Assembly: GCF_003046185.1 (NCBI RefSeq)
Contig: NZ_PZZL01000003.1
Location: 490,946 to 554,945, forward strand
Length of the DNA stretch: 64,000 bases
Reading direction: 5' to 3'
Source of the DNA: Phreatobacter oligotrophus
GTDB taxonomy: Bacteria > Pseudomonadota > Alphaproteobacteria > Rhizobiales > Phreatobacteraceae
The position numbers were made by a program, and so were the translations under genes. Positions 50,401 to 59,899 of the stretch are shown here, piece after piece. How positions within the stretch are numbered: position 1 is the first letter of the stretch; every line of letters begins with the position of its first letter. The notes under the pieces were generated by a model. It saw only the letters and a list, made by a program, of their open reading frames with translations. It did no database searches and was not told the DNA's origin.

Positions 50401-51063
50401 ATGACCGACGGCCGCCCACCCGGCCTTACCTGGCGCTACGACCGGTCCGAACTTGTCGCCGACGGCATCGTCCATGTCCTCGGCGCGGTGGCGGCTGTCT
50501 TCGCCGCCGGGGCCCTGGTCGGGCTGGCGCTTTACACCGCCGAACTGCCGACCGTCACCGCGCTCACCGTCTATGCCGTGACCCTCATCGCGGTCATCGG
50601 CTGCTCGGCGCTCTACAACATGTGGCCGGTGTCGCGGACCAAGTGGATCCTCCGCCGCTTCGACCATGCGGCGATCTTCCTGCTCATCGCCGGCACGTAC
50701 ACGCCGCTGATGGTCCATGTCGGCACGCCGCTGGCCTATGGCGTGCTCGCCTTCGTCTGGGTGGCGGGGCTCGCGGGCGCGGCCTTCAAGATCTTCGCGC
50801 CCGGCCGCTTCGACCGGCTGGCGGTGCTCGGCTATCTCGCCATCGCCTGGAGCGGCGTCGTGGTCGCCCACCAGGTCTTCGTCAGCCTCTCCACCGCCGC
50901 CATCGTGCTGCTGGTGACCGGCGGGCTCATCTACACGGCCGGCGTCGTCTTCCACCTGTGGGAGTCGCTGCGCTTCCAGAACGCCATCTGGCACGGCTTC
51001 GTGCTGGTCGCCGCGGGCTTCCAGTACGCCGCCATCCTGAACGGCGTCCTGCTCGTCGCCTGA
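50401..51063 (+). CDS. Hemolysin III (PAQR/YqfA) family protein
   Basis: A 220-residue seven-helix membrane protein. PAQR-type motifs: DGIVHVLGAVAAVFAAGALV near the start, SALYNMWP with the helix-2 Asp/His region (RRFDHAAIFLLIAGTYTPLM), and the late HLWESLRFQNAIWHGFVLVA, which carries the metal-binding HxxxH-like histidines. Bacterial members act in membrane-lipid homeostasis; hydrolase activity is suspected. It follows mutY by 49 nt. Confidence 0.9.
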   Translation: MTDGRPPGLTWRYDRSELVADGIVHVLGAVAAVFAAGALVGLALYTAELPTVTALTVYAVTLIAVIGCSALYNMWPVSRTKWILRRFDHAAIFLLIAGTYTPLMVHVGTPLAYGVLAFVWVAGLAGAAFKIFAPGRFDRLAVLGYLAIAWSGVVVAHQVFVSLSTAAIVLLVTGGLIYTAGVVFHLWESLRFQNAIWHGFVLVAAGFQYAAILNGVLLVA

Positions 51064-51074
51064 GGAGGCGTTCC

Positions 51075-51689
51075 TTGACCCTGTCCGGCTTTCTCGTCTT
51101 CTGCGGCGTCTATGCCATGGCGACCTTCTCGCCGGGCCCGGCGGTGGCGGCCATCATCGCGCGGACCCTGGCGGTCGGCCTCCGGCGCACCGCGCCCTTC
51201 ATCCTCGGCATCGTCACCGGCGATCTCGTCTGGTTCGCCCTCGTGGCGCTCGGCCTTGCGGCCCTCGCCCAGGCCTTCCAGCCGCTCTTCCTCGCCATCA
51301 AATATGCCGGCGTCGCCTATCTGCTCTATCTCGCCTGGAAGCTCTGGACCGCCCCGGCGACGGCCCCTTCGGAGGCCCCCGAGGCTCGCGGCGAGGGCTG
51401 GAAGCTCTATCTCGGCGGCCTCGCCCTGACCATGGGCAACGCCAAGGTCATGGTCTTTTTCGTCTCGATCCTGCCGCTGGTGGTGGACCTCGCCACCCTG
51501 ACGCCGCTGCTGGCGGTCGAGATCGGGGTGACGATGATGGCGATCCTGTCGGTCGCCATGTGGACCTATGCGCTGGCCGCCGCCCGCGCCCGCCGCTTCA
51601 TCCAGAGCCCCGGGGCCATGCGCCTGGTCAACCGCGGCACCGGCGCTGTCATGGCCGGCGCCGCCGTGGCTGTGGCAGCGCGGGGCTAG
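51075..51689 (+). CDS. LysE family translocator (RhtB type)
   Basis: A 204-residue membrane exporter: FLVFCGVYAMATFSPGPAVA with the helix-1 PGP motif, GLRRTAPFILGIVTGDLVWF, and LGGLALTMGNAKVMVFFVSI. TTG is the start codon at 51075, supported by GAGGAGG 7-9 nt before. Members export homoserine, threonine or other amino acids. It is 12 nt after the PAQR gene. Repeat family D follows directly. Confidence 0.88.
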   Translation: MTLSGFLVFCGVYAMATFSPGPAVAAIIARTLAVGLRRTAPFILGIVTGDLVWFALVALGLAALAQAFQPLFLAIKYAGVAYLLYLAWKLWTAPATAPSEAPEARGEGWKLYLGGLALTMGNAKVMVFFVSILPLVVDLATLTPLLAVEIGVTMMAILSVAMWTYALAAARARRFIQSPGAMRLVNRGTGAVMAGAAVAVAARG

Positions 51690-51713
51690 CCCCCGCACCG
51701 CCACGGCGATCGC

Positions 51714-51857
51714 CCCCTCTCCCGGCGCTAGCGCGCCGACCTCTCCCCACCGGGGAGAGGTGTGGGTCGCGCCCTCAGCACAGGATCGCCGTGGCGCGAC
51801 GCCGGCCATCTCACCTCTCCCCGGTGGGGAGAGGTCGACCGAAGGTCGGGAGAGGGG
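51714..51857. repeat. Repeat family D, copy 1 (inverted-repeat element)
   Basis: 144 bp bounded by CCCCTCTCCC and GGGAGAGGGG, with inner arms GACCTCTCCCC and GGGGAGAGGTC and a core GGTCGCGCCCTCAGCACAGG. Lies 75 bp before the DUF559 gene. Copy 2 is just after that gene. Confidence 0.88.
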
Positions 51858-51932
51858 CTTCGGGATTCAACCGATTGTTGTCGCCCACCACCACGGACAT
51901 CCTCCACGCAACGGAGACACCGGAGCCGGGGG

Positions 51933-52286
51933 ATGGATCGGTTTCGCGACCTGTCGCGTCGCCTCCGGCGCGAACAGACACTCGCCGAGGCGCGCCTGTG
52001 GCAGGCGGTGCGTGCCCATCGCTTCGGCAGCCGGAAGTTCCGCCGTCAGCACCCGATCGCCGGCTACATCGTCGACTTCGTCTGCATCGACGCGAAGTTG
52101 ATCGTCGAGGTCGATGGGGCGACGCATGGCAGCGCGTCCGAAGTAGCCCGGGACAGTCGCCGGACGCGCGACCTGGAGGCCTGCGGGTTCATGGTCATGC
52201 GGGTTCAGAACGAAGACGTGCGCACCAATCTCGCGGGCGTCCTAGATGCGATCTGGATGGAGCTCCATCACCGCGCGACGCTATAG
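51933..52286 (+). CDS. DUF559 family protein (Vsr/PD-(D/E)XK-like endonuclease fold)
   Basis: A 117-residue protein of the DUF559 family. It has LRREQTLAEARLWQAVRAHR, FGSRKFRRQHPIAGYIVDFV, CIDAKLIVEVDGATHG (D48 ... E59-X-D61, a restriction-endonuclease-like set) and a final FMVMRVQNEDVRTNL. The family resembles Vsr and other very short repair-type nucleases, but its function is not established. Start ATG with GGAGCCGGGGG upstream. It is framed by two repeat family D elements (75 bp before, 14 bp after). Confidence 0.9.
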   Translation: MDRFRDLSRRLRREQTLAEARLWQAVRAHRFGSRKFRRQHPIAGYIVDFVCIDAKLIVEVDGATHGSASEVARDSRRTRDLEACGFMVMRVQNEDVRTNLAGVLDAIWMELHHRATL

Positions 52287-52299
52287 GGGCGTGGGAGGC

Positions 52300-52517
52300 C
52301 CCCTCTCCCGGCGCTACCGCGCCGACCTCTCCCCACCGGGGGGAGGTGTGGGTCGCGCCCTCAGCACAGGATCGCCGTGGCGCGACGCCTGTCGTCTTAC
52401 CTCTCCCCACCGGGGAGAGGTGTGGGTCGCGCCCTCAGCACAGGATCGCCGTGGCGCGAAGCCTGCCGCCTTACGTCTCCCCGGCGGGGAGAGGTCGACC
52501 GAAGGTCGGGAGAGGGG
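52300..52517. repeat. Repeat family D, copy 2 with 74-bp tandem duplication
   Basis: Same ends and core as copy 1, but the inner unit from ACCTCTCCCCACCGGGG to the GGCGCGA block is repeated in tandem with a 74-bp period (52325 and 52399). Lies 14 bp after the DUF559 stop and 10 bp before the pcaG stop. Confidence 0.88.
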
Positions 52518-52526
52518 GCAAACCCC

Positions 52527-53132
52527 TCACACCGCGAAGAACACCGTCTCGCCCTCGCCCTGCAGGCGGATGTCGAGCGTGTAGGTGTCGCCGTGGCGCG
52601 TCGCCACCAGCGTGCCGCGGCGGGCCTCCGGCACCAGCGCAAGGATGGGATCGGCGGCATTGGCCGTCGCCTCGTCCTCGAAATAGGCGCGGGTGAAGAG
52701 CTGCTTCAGCATGCCCCGCCCGAACACCGCGACGAGGATGTGCGGCGCCTGCTCGCGGCCGCCGGGACCCGGGACCGGGCCCGGCTTCACCGTCTCGAAG
52801 CGATAGGTGCCGTCGGCGCGGGTGTCGGAGCGGCCGAAGCCCATGAAGCTGTTGCTCTGCCGGGCCCGGCCGTCGCCGGGATGGGCGTAGCGGCCGTCCG
52901 CATCAGCCTGCCAGATCTCCAGCATGGCATCCGGCACCGGCTCTCCCGCTCCATCGAAGACGCGGCCGGTCAGCACGATGCGCTCGCCGGGCGTGCCGGG
53001 GGCGGCGACATGGCCGTCCGCCGAGACCGGCACATGCGGATAGGCGGTGCCGGGGGTGAGCCCGTAGTGGAAGAAGGGCCCGACCGTCTGCGACGGGGTG
53101 ATGCCCTCGGGGCGCGTGCTGTCAGTGCTCAT
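52527..53132 (-). CDS. pcaG: Protocatechuate 3,4-dioxygenase alpha subunit
   Basis: Non-catalytic-iron alpha subunit of the intradiol ring-cleaving enzyme that turns protocatechuate into beta-carboxy-cis,cis-muconate. The 201-residue protein has the intradiol dioxygenase beta-sandwich: ITPSQTVGPFFHYGLTPGTA, ITGRVFDGAGEPVPDAMLEI-like strand (VLTGRVFDGAGEPVPDAMLE) and WQADADGRYAHPGD. The iron ligands of the beta subunit are absent, as expected. GGAGGAGCC precedes the ATG; it overlaps pcaH by 11 nt. Last gene in pcaIJFHG. Confidence 0.95.
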   Translation of the reverse strand: MSTDSTRPEGITPSQTVGPFFHYGLTPGTAYPHVPVSADGHVAAPGTPGERIVLTGRVFDGAGEPVPDAMLEIWQADADGRYAHPGDGRARQSNSFMGFGRSDTRADGTYRFETVKPGPVPGPGGREQAPHILVAVFGRGMLKQLFTRAYFEDEATANAADPILALVPEARRGTLVATRHGDTYTLDIRLQGEGETVFFAV

Positions 53133-53832
53133 GCGGCTCCTCCATGGGGGTCGCCTCGCGGCCGCGCAGGACGATGTCGAACTGGTAGCCGAGCGCCCAT
53201 TCGGGCTGGGTCGTCTCGAGATCGAAGCGGGCAATCAGCCGCTCGCGCGCCTTTTCGTCCGGAATGCCGTTGAAGATCGGATCGAAGGGGAAGAGCGGGT
53301 CGCCGGGGAAATACATCTGCGTGACGAGGCGCGACAGGAAGCTCGGCCCGAAGACCGAGAAATGGATATGCGCGGGCCGCCAGGCATTGTGGTGGTTGCG
53401 CCAGGGATAGGCGCCGGGGCGGATGGTGGTGAAGCGGTAGCGCCCGTCCTCACCCGTGAGATAACGGCCGGCGCCGGTGAAGTTCGGGTCGAGCGGGGCC
53501 GGATGCTGGTCGCGCACATGGACATAGCGGCCGGCGGCATTGGCCTGCCACAGCTCGACCAGGGCGTTCGGCACCGGGCGGCCATCCTCGTCCAGCACGC
53601 GGCCGGTGATGATGATGCGCTCGCCGAGCGGCTCGCCGGCATGCTGCACGGTGAGGTCGGCGTCGGTCTCGCGCACCTTGCCGTGGCCATAGACCGGCCC
53701 GGTCAGCTCGGTCAGCGTGTGCGGCACGAGGATCAGCGGCTGCTGCGGGGCGCGCAGCACGGTGCTCGTATAGGCAGGGTGCAGGCTCGGCGGATGCGCA
53801 GCCGTGGATTCGGTCGGCAGGATCAGGGCCAT
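53122..53832 (-). CDS. pcaH: Protocatechuate 3,4-dioxygenase beta subunit
   Basis: Catalytic beta subunit carrying the non-haem Fe(III). The 236-residue protein has all four iron ligands at the canonical spacing: Y103 (AGRYVHVRD), Y142 (GAYPWRN), H155 and H157 (RPAHIHFSVFG). GAGGAG supports the ATG at 53832; a GTG nine codons upstream is in frame. It is 108 nt downstream of pcaF and overlaps pcaG. Confidence 0.97.
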   Translation of the reverse strand: MALILPTESTAAHPPSLHPAYTSTVLRAPQQPLILVPHTLTELTGPVYGHGKVRETDADLTVQHAGEPLGERIIITGRVLDEDGRPVPNALVELWQANAAGRYVHVRDQHPAPLDPNFTGAGRYLTGEDGRYRFTTIRPGAYPWRNHHNAWRPAHIHFSVFGPSFLSRLVTQMYFPGDPLFPFDPIFNGIPDEKARERLIARFDLETTQPEWALGYQFDIVLRGREATPMEEPHEH

Positions 53833-53940
53833 CGTCAGGGCTCCTCTCGGTGTCGTCACGCCTGCTGTCCGCAGGTCTTGTTCAGGATGTGGCCGACGGG
53901 GGTTCGACGGCAGCGGGCGGCCGCGCCGCCCGCCGGGGTT

Positions 53941-55146
<1,206 letters not shown>

Positions 55147-55203
55147 GATGCTCTCCCTGTCGCGGCCCGGGGCCGCCATCGCGTTCTTGTTGGCGCGGCC
55201 GCG

Positions 55204-55971
55204 TCAGGCCGCGTGGGCCGCCTTGGTGCGGGCGTGGAGGTCGCGCAGGACCGACAGCTCCGTGTCGTCGGGAGCCGGCGTCTCGCGCACTTCGGCGGCG
55301 AACTTCACCGGCCAGCCGCAATTCTCCTGGATCTGCTCGCGCGTCACGCCCGGATGGATGGAGGTGACGGTAAGCTCGCTCGTCTCCGGATCGGGCTCGA
55401 AGATGCAGAGGTCGGTGATGAGCTGCGTCGGGCCGCGGGTCTTCACCCCCAGCGCCTCGCGCGAGCCCTTGCCGGTGCCGTGGCCGAGCGAGGTGATGAA
55501 GGGCAGCTTGTCCATGAAGGCGCGCTGGCCCATGGCCATGATGATGAAGATCTGGCCGCAATTGATGGCGATCTCCGGCGCGCCGCCGCCGCCCGGCAAG
55601 CGCACCTTCGGCGCGTCATAGGGGCCGACAACCGTCGTGTTGAGATTGCCGAAGCGGTCGATCTGCGCGCCGCCGAGGAAGCCGATGGTGATGCGTCCGC
55701 CCTGCAGCCAGTAGCGGAACATCTCCGGCACCGAGACGGTGGTCAGCGCCGTGTCGCAGAGCTCGCCGTCGCCGATGGAGAGCGGCAGGACGGTCGGGCG
55801 CGTCGACAGCGTGCCGCTTTCATAGATCAGCGTGATCTTCGGCGCGTGGGTGAGGCGGGCGAGGTTGCAGGCGGCCGAGGGCGCGCCGATGCCGACGAAG
55901 CAGACGTCGTCGTTCGACAGCAGCCGCGCCGCGGCGATGGTCATGATCTCGTTGGGCGTGTAGGCGCTCAT
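55204..55971 (-). CDS. pcaJ: 3-oxoacid/3-oxoadipate CoA-transferase subunit B
   Basis: Beta subunit of the enzyme that moves CoA from succinyl-CoA to beta-ketoadipate. The 255-residue protein has FVGIGAPSAACNLARLTHAP and LIYESGTLSTRPTVLPLSIG, with the glutamate (YESG) that is the family's CoA acceptor site, and GAQIDRFGNLNTTVVG. GAGGAGG 12 nt upstream favours the ATG at 55971 over one seven codons before. It follows pcaI by 17 nt. Confidence 0.93.
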   Translation of the reverse strand: MSAYTPNEIMTIAAARLLSNDDVCFVGIGAPSAACNLARLTHAPKITLIYESGTLSTRPTVLPLSIGDGELCDTALTTVSVPEMFRYWLQGGRITIGFLGGAQIDRFGNLNTTVVGPYDAPKVRLPGGGGAPEIAINCGQIFIIMAMGQRAFMDKLPFITSLGHGTGKGSREALGVKTRGPTQLITDLCIFEPDPETSELTVTSIHPGVTREQIQENCGWPVKFAAEVRETPAPDDTELSVLRDLHARTKAAHAA

Positions 55972-55988
55972 GGTTCGGTCCTCCTCGC

Positions 55989-56840
55989 TCATTCCGCCGC
56001 CATGGCGACGCGGCGGGCATGGGCCGCGAAGGCCTCCGGCCCCTTGGACAGCACGTTCTCCTCCATCCACTTGAGGAAGACCGCCTTGTCGCGGGCGATC
56101 TTGTCCCAGCCGATGTAGAAGGCGTTGTCGCGCTTGTAGTAGCCCTGCGCGTAGGAGGGATGGGCGCCGCCCGGCACCACGGCGATGGCCGTGACGGTCC
56201 AGGCGGGCAGGATCACCGCATTGGCGTTGCGCGGGCCGAATTCGTCGACGACCTCCTCGACGGTCACCACCGAGCGCTTGGCGGCGAGCACCGCCTCCTT
56301 CTGAACGCCGACAATGCCCTCGAGCATGACGTTGCCCTCGCGGTCGGCCTTCAGCGCGTGGATGATGGCGACGTCCGGGCGCACGGCCGGGACGGTGGCC
56401 AGCACCTCTCCCGTATAGGGGCAGGTGACCGAGCGGATGTTCGGATTGACCTTCGGCAGGTCGACGCCCTTGTAGCCGCGGAAGACTGCGAAGGGCAGGT
56501 TCGCCGCGCCCGCCTCGAAGGCATTGGCCATGGCGGCGTGGGAATGTTCCTCGATGGCCAGGCGCCCGGCCTCGATCTCCTCGCGCACCCGGTGCAGCGA
56601 GCCGACGCCGGGATTGCCGGCCCAGGAGAAGACGAGCTTCTTCGCCTGCCCCATGCCGACGATCTGGTCATAGATGATGTCGGGCGTCATGCGGATCAGC
56701 GTCAGGTCCTTCTGGCCCTGGCGGATCACCTCATGACCGGCGGCATAGGGGATGAGATGGGTGAAGCCCTCCATCGCCACGCTGTCGCCGTCGCGCAGGT
56801 TGGCGGCGATGGCGTCGTGCAGGGACATGAACGCGGCCAT
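55989..56840 (-). CDS. pcaI: 3-oxoacid/3-oxoadipate CoA-transferase subunit A
   Basis: Alpha subunit of 283 residues, first gene of pcaIJFHG. It shows the CoA-transferase family I start (LRDGDSVAMEGFTHLIPYAA), KKLVFSWAGNPGVGSLHRVR, and VVDEFGPRNANAVILPAWTV. GAGGAGA lies before the ATG at 56840. It is longer than the compact PcaI of Pseudomonas and of the type also called GctA-like, but the pca context fixes its role. Two PcaR-like sites precede it. Confidence 0.9.
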   Translation of the reverse strand: MAAFMSLHDAIAANLRDGDSVAMEGFTHLIPYAAGHEVIRQGQKDLTLIRMTPDIIYDQIVGMGQAKKLVFSWAGNPGVGSLHRVREEIEAGRLAIEEHSHAAMANAFEAGAANLPFAVFRGYKGVDLPKVNPNIRSVTCPYTGEVLATVPAVRPDVAIIHALKADREGNVMLEGIVGVQKEAVLAAKRSVVTVEEVVDEFGPRNANAVILPAWTVTAIAVVPGGAHPSYAQGYYKRDNAFYIGWDKIARDKAVFLKWMEENVLSKGPEAFAAHARRVAMAAE

Positions 56841-56905
56841 GCGGTCCGTCTCCTCGTCGTTTCCTCTGTGGCGCGACTCCTCGCGCCGGGCCGTCCAACT
56901 GTCAA

Positions 56906-56939
56906 GTGCGATATGCGGACGATAGTGCGTTAAACGCAC
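56906..56939 (-). promoter_or_regulatory. Double PcaR-like (IclR family) operator before pcaI
   Basis: Perfect odd-centre palindrome GTGCGTTAAACGCAC (56925-56939) and a related GTGCGATATGCGGAC (56906-56920), 19 bp centre to centre. The Pseudomonas putida PcaR site, as I remember it, is GTTCGATAATCGCAC; they match at 12 and 11 of 15 positions. Placement 66-99 nt upstream of pcaI fits a control site. Confidence 0.6.
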
Positions 56940-57150
56940 AGAAAGGGAGTCTGGCGCGTTTGTTGGGCAGGTCCGGGCAGGTCAGCCCAAAAGAATCTCT
57001 CGTCCCCGGCGCACGCAGAAAAAATTCGTGGCTGCCTCTTGCATGGCCTTCATGCCGAAAAGGCGGGCCTGATGCCAAATTATGCAGGAATCAGAAGAAC
57101 TCCGGATCGACCGGCCCGGAGCGCGGCACGGCGCTTGGGAAAAGACCCTA

Positions 57151-57166
57151 TGGCACGCCCCTTGCC
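57151..57166 (+). promoter_or_regulatory. Sigma-54 (-24/-12) promoter upstream of the peptide-type ABC operon
   Basis: TGGCACGCCCCTTGCC matches TGGCACG-N4-TTGC exactly, with the GG and GC at the required 10-bp spacing. It is 112 bp before the binding-protein ATG. The rest of the 437-bp gap (56841-57277) holds the pca operators and no gene. Confidence 0.65.
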
Positions 57167-57277
57167 ACAGGCTAGGCTGCCCCCGCCGGGCCCCGGACAA
57201 CAATCCAGGCCGTCGGTGCCGCGTGTTGGCATCGGCAGGAACGGGCGGGGATCGGTTTCCGAGGGAGAACCACGACG

Positions 57278-58879
57278 ATGGACCGCAGAACATTCATCAA
57301 GGCCGGCGCGGGCGCCGGGCTGGTGGCCGGCACGGCCGGCCTCGCCGCACCCGCCCTGTCGCAAGGGGCCGCCGCCAAGACGCTGCGCTTCGTGCCGCAG
57401 GCGAACCTCGCCAATTTCGACCCGATCTGGGGAACGCAGTACGTCGTCCGCAACGCGGCGGCGCTGGTCTGGGACACGCTTTACGGTGTCGACGAGACGC
57501 TGACGCCCCAGCGGCAGATGGTCGAGTCCGAGGAGGTTTCCTCCGACGGCCTGACCTGGACCTTCAAGCTGCGCTCGGGCCTCAAGTTCCATGACGGCAC
57601 CCCCGTGCTCGCCAAGGACTGCGTTGCCTCGCTCATCCGCTGGTCGGCCCGCGATCCCATGGGCCTGATGATCAAGGCCCTGCAGAAGGAGCTCGTCGCC
57701 GTCGACGACCGCACCTTCAAGTGGGTGCTCTCCGCCCCCTATCCGAAGATGCTGCTGGCGCTGGGCAAGAACAACGCGCCCTGCTCCTTCATCATGCCGG
57801 AGCGCATCGCCAAGACCGATCCGTTCCAGCAGATCAGCGAGTATATCGGCTCCGGCCCGATGAAGTTCGTCCGCGGCGAGTGGGTTCCCGGCGCCAAGGC
57901 AGTCTTCGAGAAGTTCGCCGACTACGTGCCGCGCTCGGAGAAGGCCTCATGGCTCGCCGGCGGCAAGCGCATGCTTGTCGACCGCATCGAGTGGGTGATC
58001 ATGCCGGATCCGGCGACCGCTTCGGCGGCGCTGCAGAACGGCGAGGTCGACTGGTGGGAGAACCCGATCGCCGACCTCGTGCCGGTGCTCCGCCGCAACC
58101 GCAACATCCGTGTCGATATCGGCGATCCGCTCGGCAATATCGGCGCCTTCCGCCTCAACCACCTCCACCCGCCCTTCATTGACGTGCGCGCCCGCCGGGC
58201 GATCCTCGCCGCGCTCGACCAGGAGGAGTTCATGCGGGCGATCGTCGGCTCCGACGACAGCCTTTGGAAGCCGCTGCCGGGCTTCTTCACTCCCGGCACG
58301 CCCCTCTACACCGAGGAAGGCGGCGACATCCTGAAGGGTCCGCGCAACGTCGAGTTGGCCAAGCGCCTTCTCGCCGAGAGCGGCTACAAGGGCGAGCCGG
58401 TGACCATGGTGGTCGCGCAGGACCAGCCGGTGACCAAGGCGCAGGGCGACGTGGCCCAGCAGCTCCTGAAGCGCATCGGCATGAATGTCGACTTCGTCGC
58501 CACCGACTGGGGCACGACCGGCCAGCGCCGCGCGCTGAAGACGCCTCCGGCCCAGGGCGGCTGGAACATCTTCTTCTCCTGGCATGCCGGCGCCGACTGC
58601 ACCAACCCGGCCGGCTACACCGCCATCCGCGCCAATGGCGATCGCGCCTGGTTCGGCTGGCCGGACATCCCGGAGGTGGAGAAGCAGGTCACTGCCTGGT
58701 TCGACGCCAAGAACCTGGAGGAGGAGAAGGCCGCCATCCGTGCCCTCAACAAGGCCGCGGTGGAAAACGTCGTCTTCGTGCCACCGGGCTTCTTCCTCAC
58801 CTACACCGCCTGGCGCAGCAATGTGACCGGCATCACCAAGGGCCCGCTGCCCTTCTTCTGGGACGTCGCCAAGGCCTGA
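57278..58879 (+). CDS. ABC transporter substrate-binding protein, family 5 (peptide/opine type)
   Basis: A 533-residue periplasmic receptor of the DppA/OppA cluster. The N-terminus MDRRTFIKAGAGAG is a Tat-type signal (RRTFIK). Family 5 features: LANFDPIWGTQYVVRNAAAL, FKLRSGLKFHDGTPVLAKDC and IGAFRLNHLHPPFIDVRARR. Ligands of this subclass include peptides, opines, glutathione and nickel chelates; no residue set here decides. A terminator is not seen after it, and permease genes follow by 78 nt. Confidence 0.92.
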   Translation: MDRRTFIKAGAGAGLVAGTAGLAAPALSQGAAAKTLRFVPQANLANFDPIWGTQYVVRNAAALVWDTLYGVDETLTPQRQMVESEEVSSDGLTWTFKLRSGLKFHDGTPVLAKDCVASLIRWSARDPMGLMIKALQKELVAVDDRTFKWVLSAPYPKMLLALGKNNAPCSFIMPERIAKTDPFQQISEYIGSGPMKFVRGEWVPGAKAVFEKFADYVPRSEKASWLAGGKRMLVDRIEWVIMPDPATASAALQNGEVDWWENPIADLVPVLRRNRNIRVDIGDPLGNIGAFRLNHLHPPFIDVRARRAILAALDQEEFMRAIVGSDDSLWKPLPGFFTPGTPLYTEEGGDILKGPRNVELAKRLLAESGYKGEPVTMVVAQDQPVTKAQGDVAQQLLKRIGMNVDFVATDWGTTGQRRALKTPPAQGGWNIFFSWHAGADCTNPAGYTAIRANGDRAWFGWPDIPEVEKQVTAWFDAKNLEEEKAAIRALNKAAVENVVFVPPGFFLTYTAWRSNVTGITKGPLPFFWDVAKA

Positions 58880-58957
58880 TCGGCCAAGAGCGTTCCATCG
58901 CTGATCCGGCCGGGGGCGGTCCGCTGTCCCCGGCCTCACATGTGAGATTCCCCGCCG

Positions 58958-59899
58958 ATGTTCGTCTATGTCGTCCGCCGCATCCTCGCGACGATCCCGG
59001 TCATGGCCGTGGTGGCGCTCTTCGTCTTCTCGCTGCTCTACATCGCCCCGGGCGACCCGGCGGCGGTGATTGCCGGCGACCAGGCGACGCCGGAGGATGT
59101 GGAGAAGATCCGCCGCTCGCTCGGCCTCGACCGGCCCTTCCTCATCCGCTTCGGCGAATGGGTCTGGCAGATCGCCCGTTTCGACCTCGGCACCTCCATC
59201 TTCACCGGCCTGCCGGTGACCCAGCTCATCGCCCAGCGCATCGAGCCGACGCTCTCGCTGATGGTCGTCACCCTCGTCATCGCCGTTTTCATTGCCGTGC
59301 CCATGGGCGTGCTGGCGGCCTGGAAGGCCGGCACGATCATCGACCGCACCATCATGGGCTTCGCCGTCTTCGGCTTCTCGGTGCCGGTCTTCGTCGTCGG
59401 CTACATCCTCGCCTATGTCTTCGCCCTCGAGCTCGACTGGCTGCCCGTGCAGGGCTACACGCCGCTCTCCCGCGGCTTCTGGCCCTGGCTCGAGAACCTC
59501 ATCCTGCCCTCCATCGCGCTGGGCATGGTCTATATCGCCCTCATCGCCCGCATCACCCGCGCCACGATGATGGAGGTCCTCCAGCAGGACTACATCCGCA
59601 CGGCGCGCGCCAAGGGCCTGTCCCAGCGCACGGTGCTCTTCCTCCACGCGCTGAAGAACGCCGCCGTGCCGGTCATCACCGTCATCGGCATCGGCGTCGC
59701 CCTGCTCATCGGCGGCGCGGTGGTCACCGAGAGCGTCTTCGCCATTCCGGGCCTCGGCCGCCTCACGGTCGATGCCATCCTCAGGCGCGACTATCCCGTC
59801 ATCCAGGGCCTCGTCCTGCTGTTTTCCTTCATCTACGTCCTCGTCAACCTCGCCGTTGACCTCGTCTACACGCTCGTCGATCCGAGGATCCGCTATTGA
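58958..59899 (+). CDS. ABC transporter permease, DppB type
   Basis: A 313-residue inner-membrane permease with six helices. It begins MFVYVVRRILATIPVMAVVA as DppB proteins do. The EAA loop contains ITRATMMEVLQQDYIRTARA then KGLSQRTVLF, which docks the ATPase. FAIPGLGRLTVDAILRRDYP is the typical C-terminal block. It overlaps the next permease by 4 nt. Confidence 0.94.
   Translation: MFVYVVRRILATIPVMAVVALFVFSLLYIAPGDPAAVIAGDQATPEDVEKIRRSLGLDRPFLIRFGEWVWQIARFDLGTSIFTGLPVTQLIAQRIEPTLSLMVVTLVIAVFIAVPMGVLAAWKAGTIIDRTIMGFAVFGFSVPVFVVGYILAYVFALELDWLPVQGYTPLSRGFWPWLENLILPSIALGMVYIALIARITRATMMEVLQQDYIRTARAKGLSQRTVLFLHALKNAAVPVITVIGIGVALLIGGAVVTESVFAIPGLGRLTVDAILRRDYPVIQGLVLLFSFIYVLVNLAVDLVYTLVDPRIRY

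Noticed and set aside
51714..52517. CRISPR-like array at the family D repeats
   Set aside because: Only two full elements with a gene between and one tandem duplication; no regular spacers.
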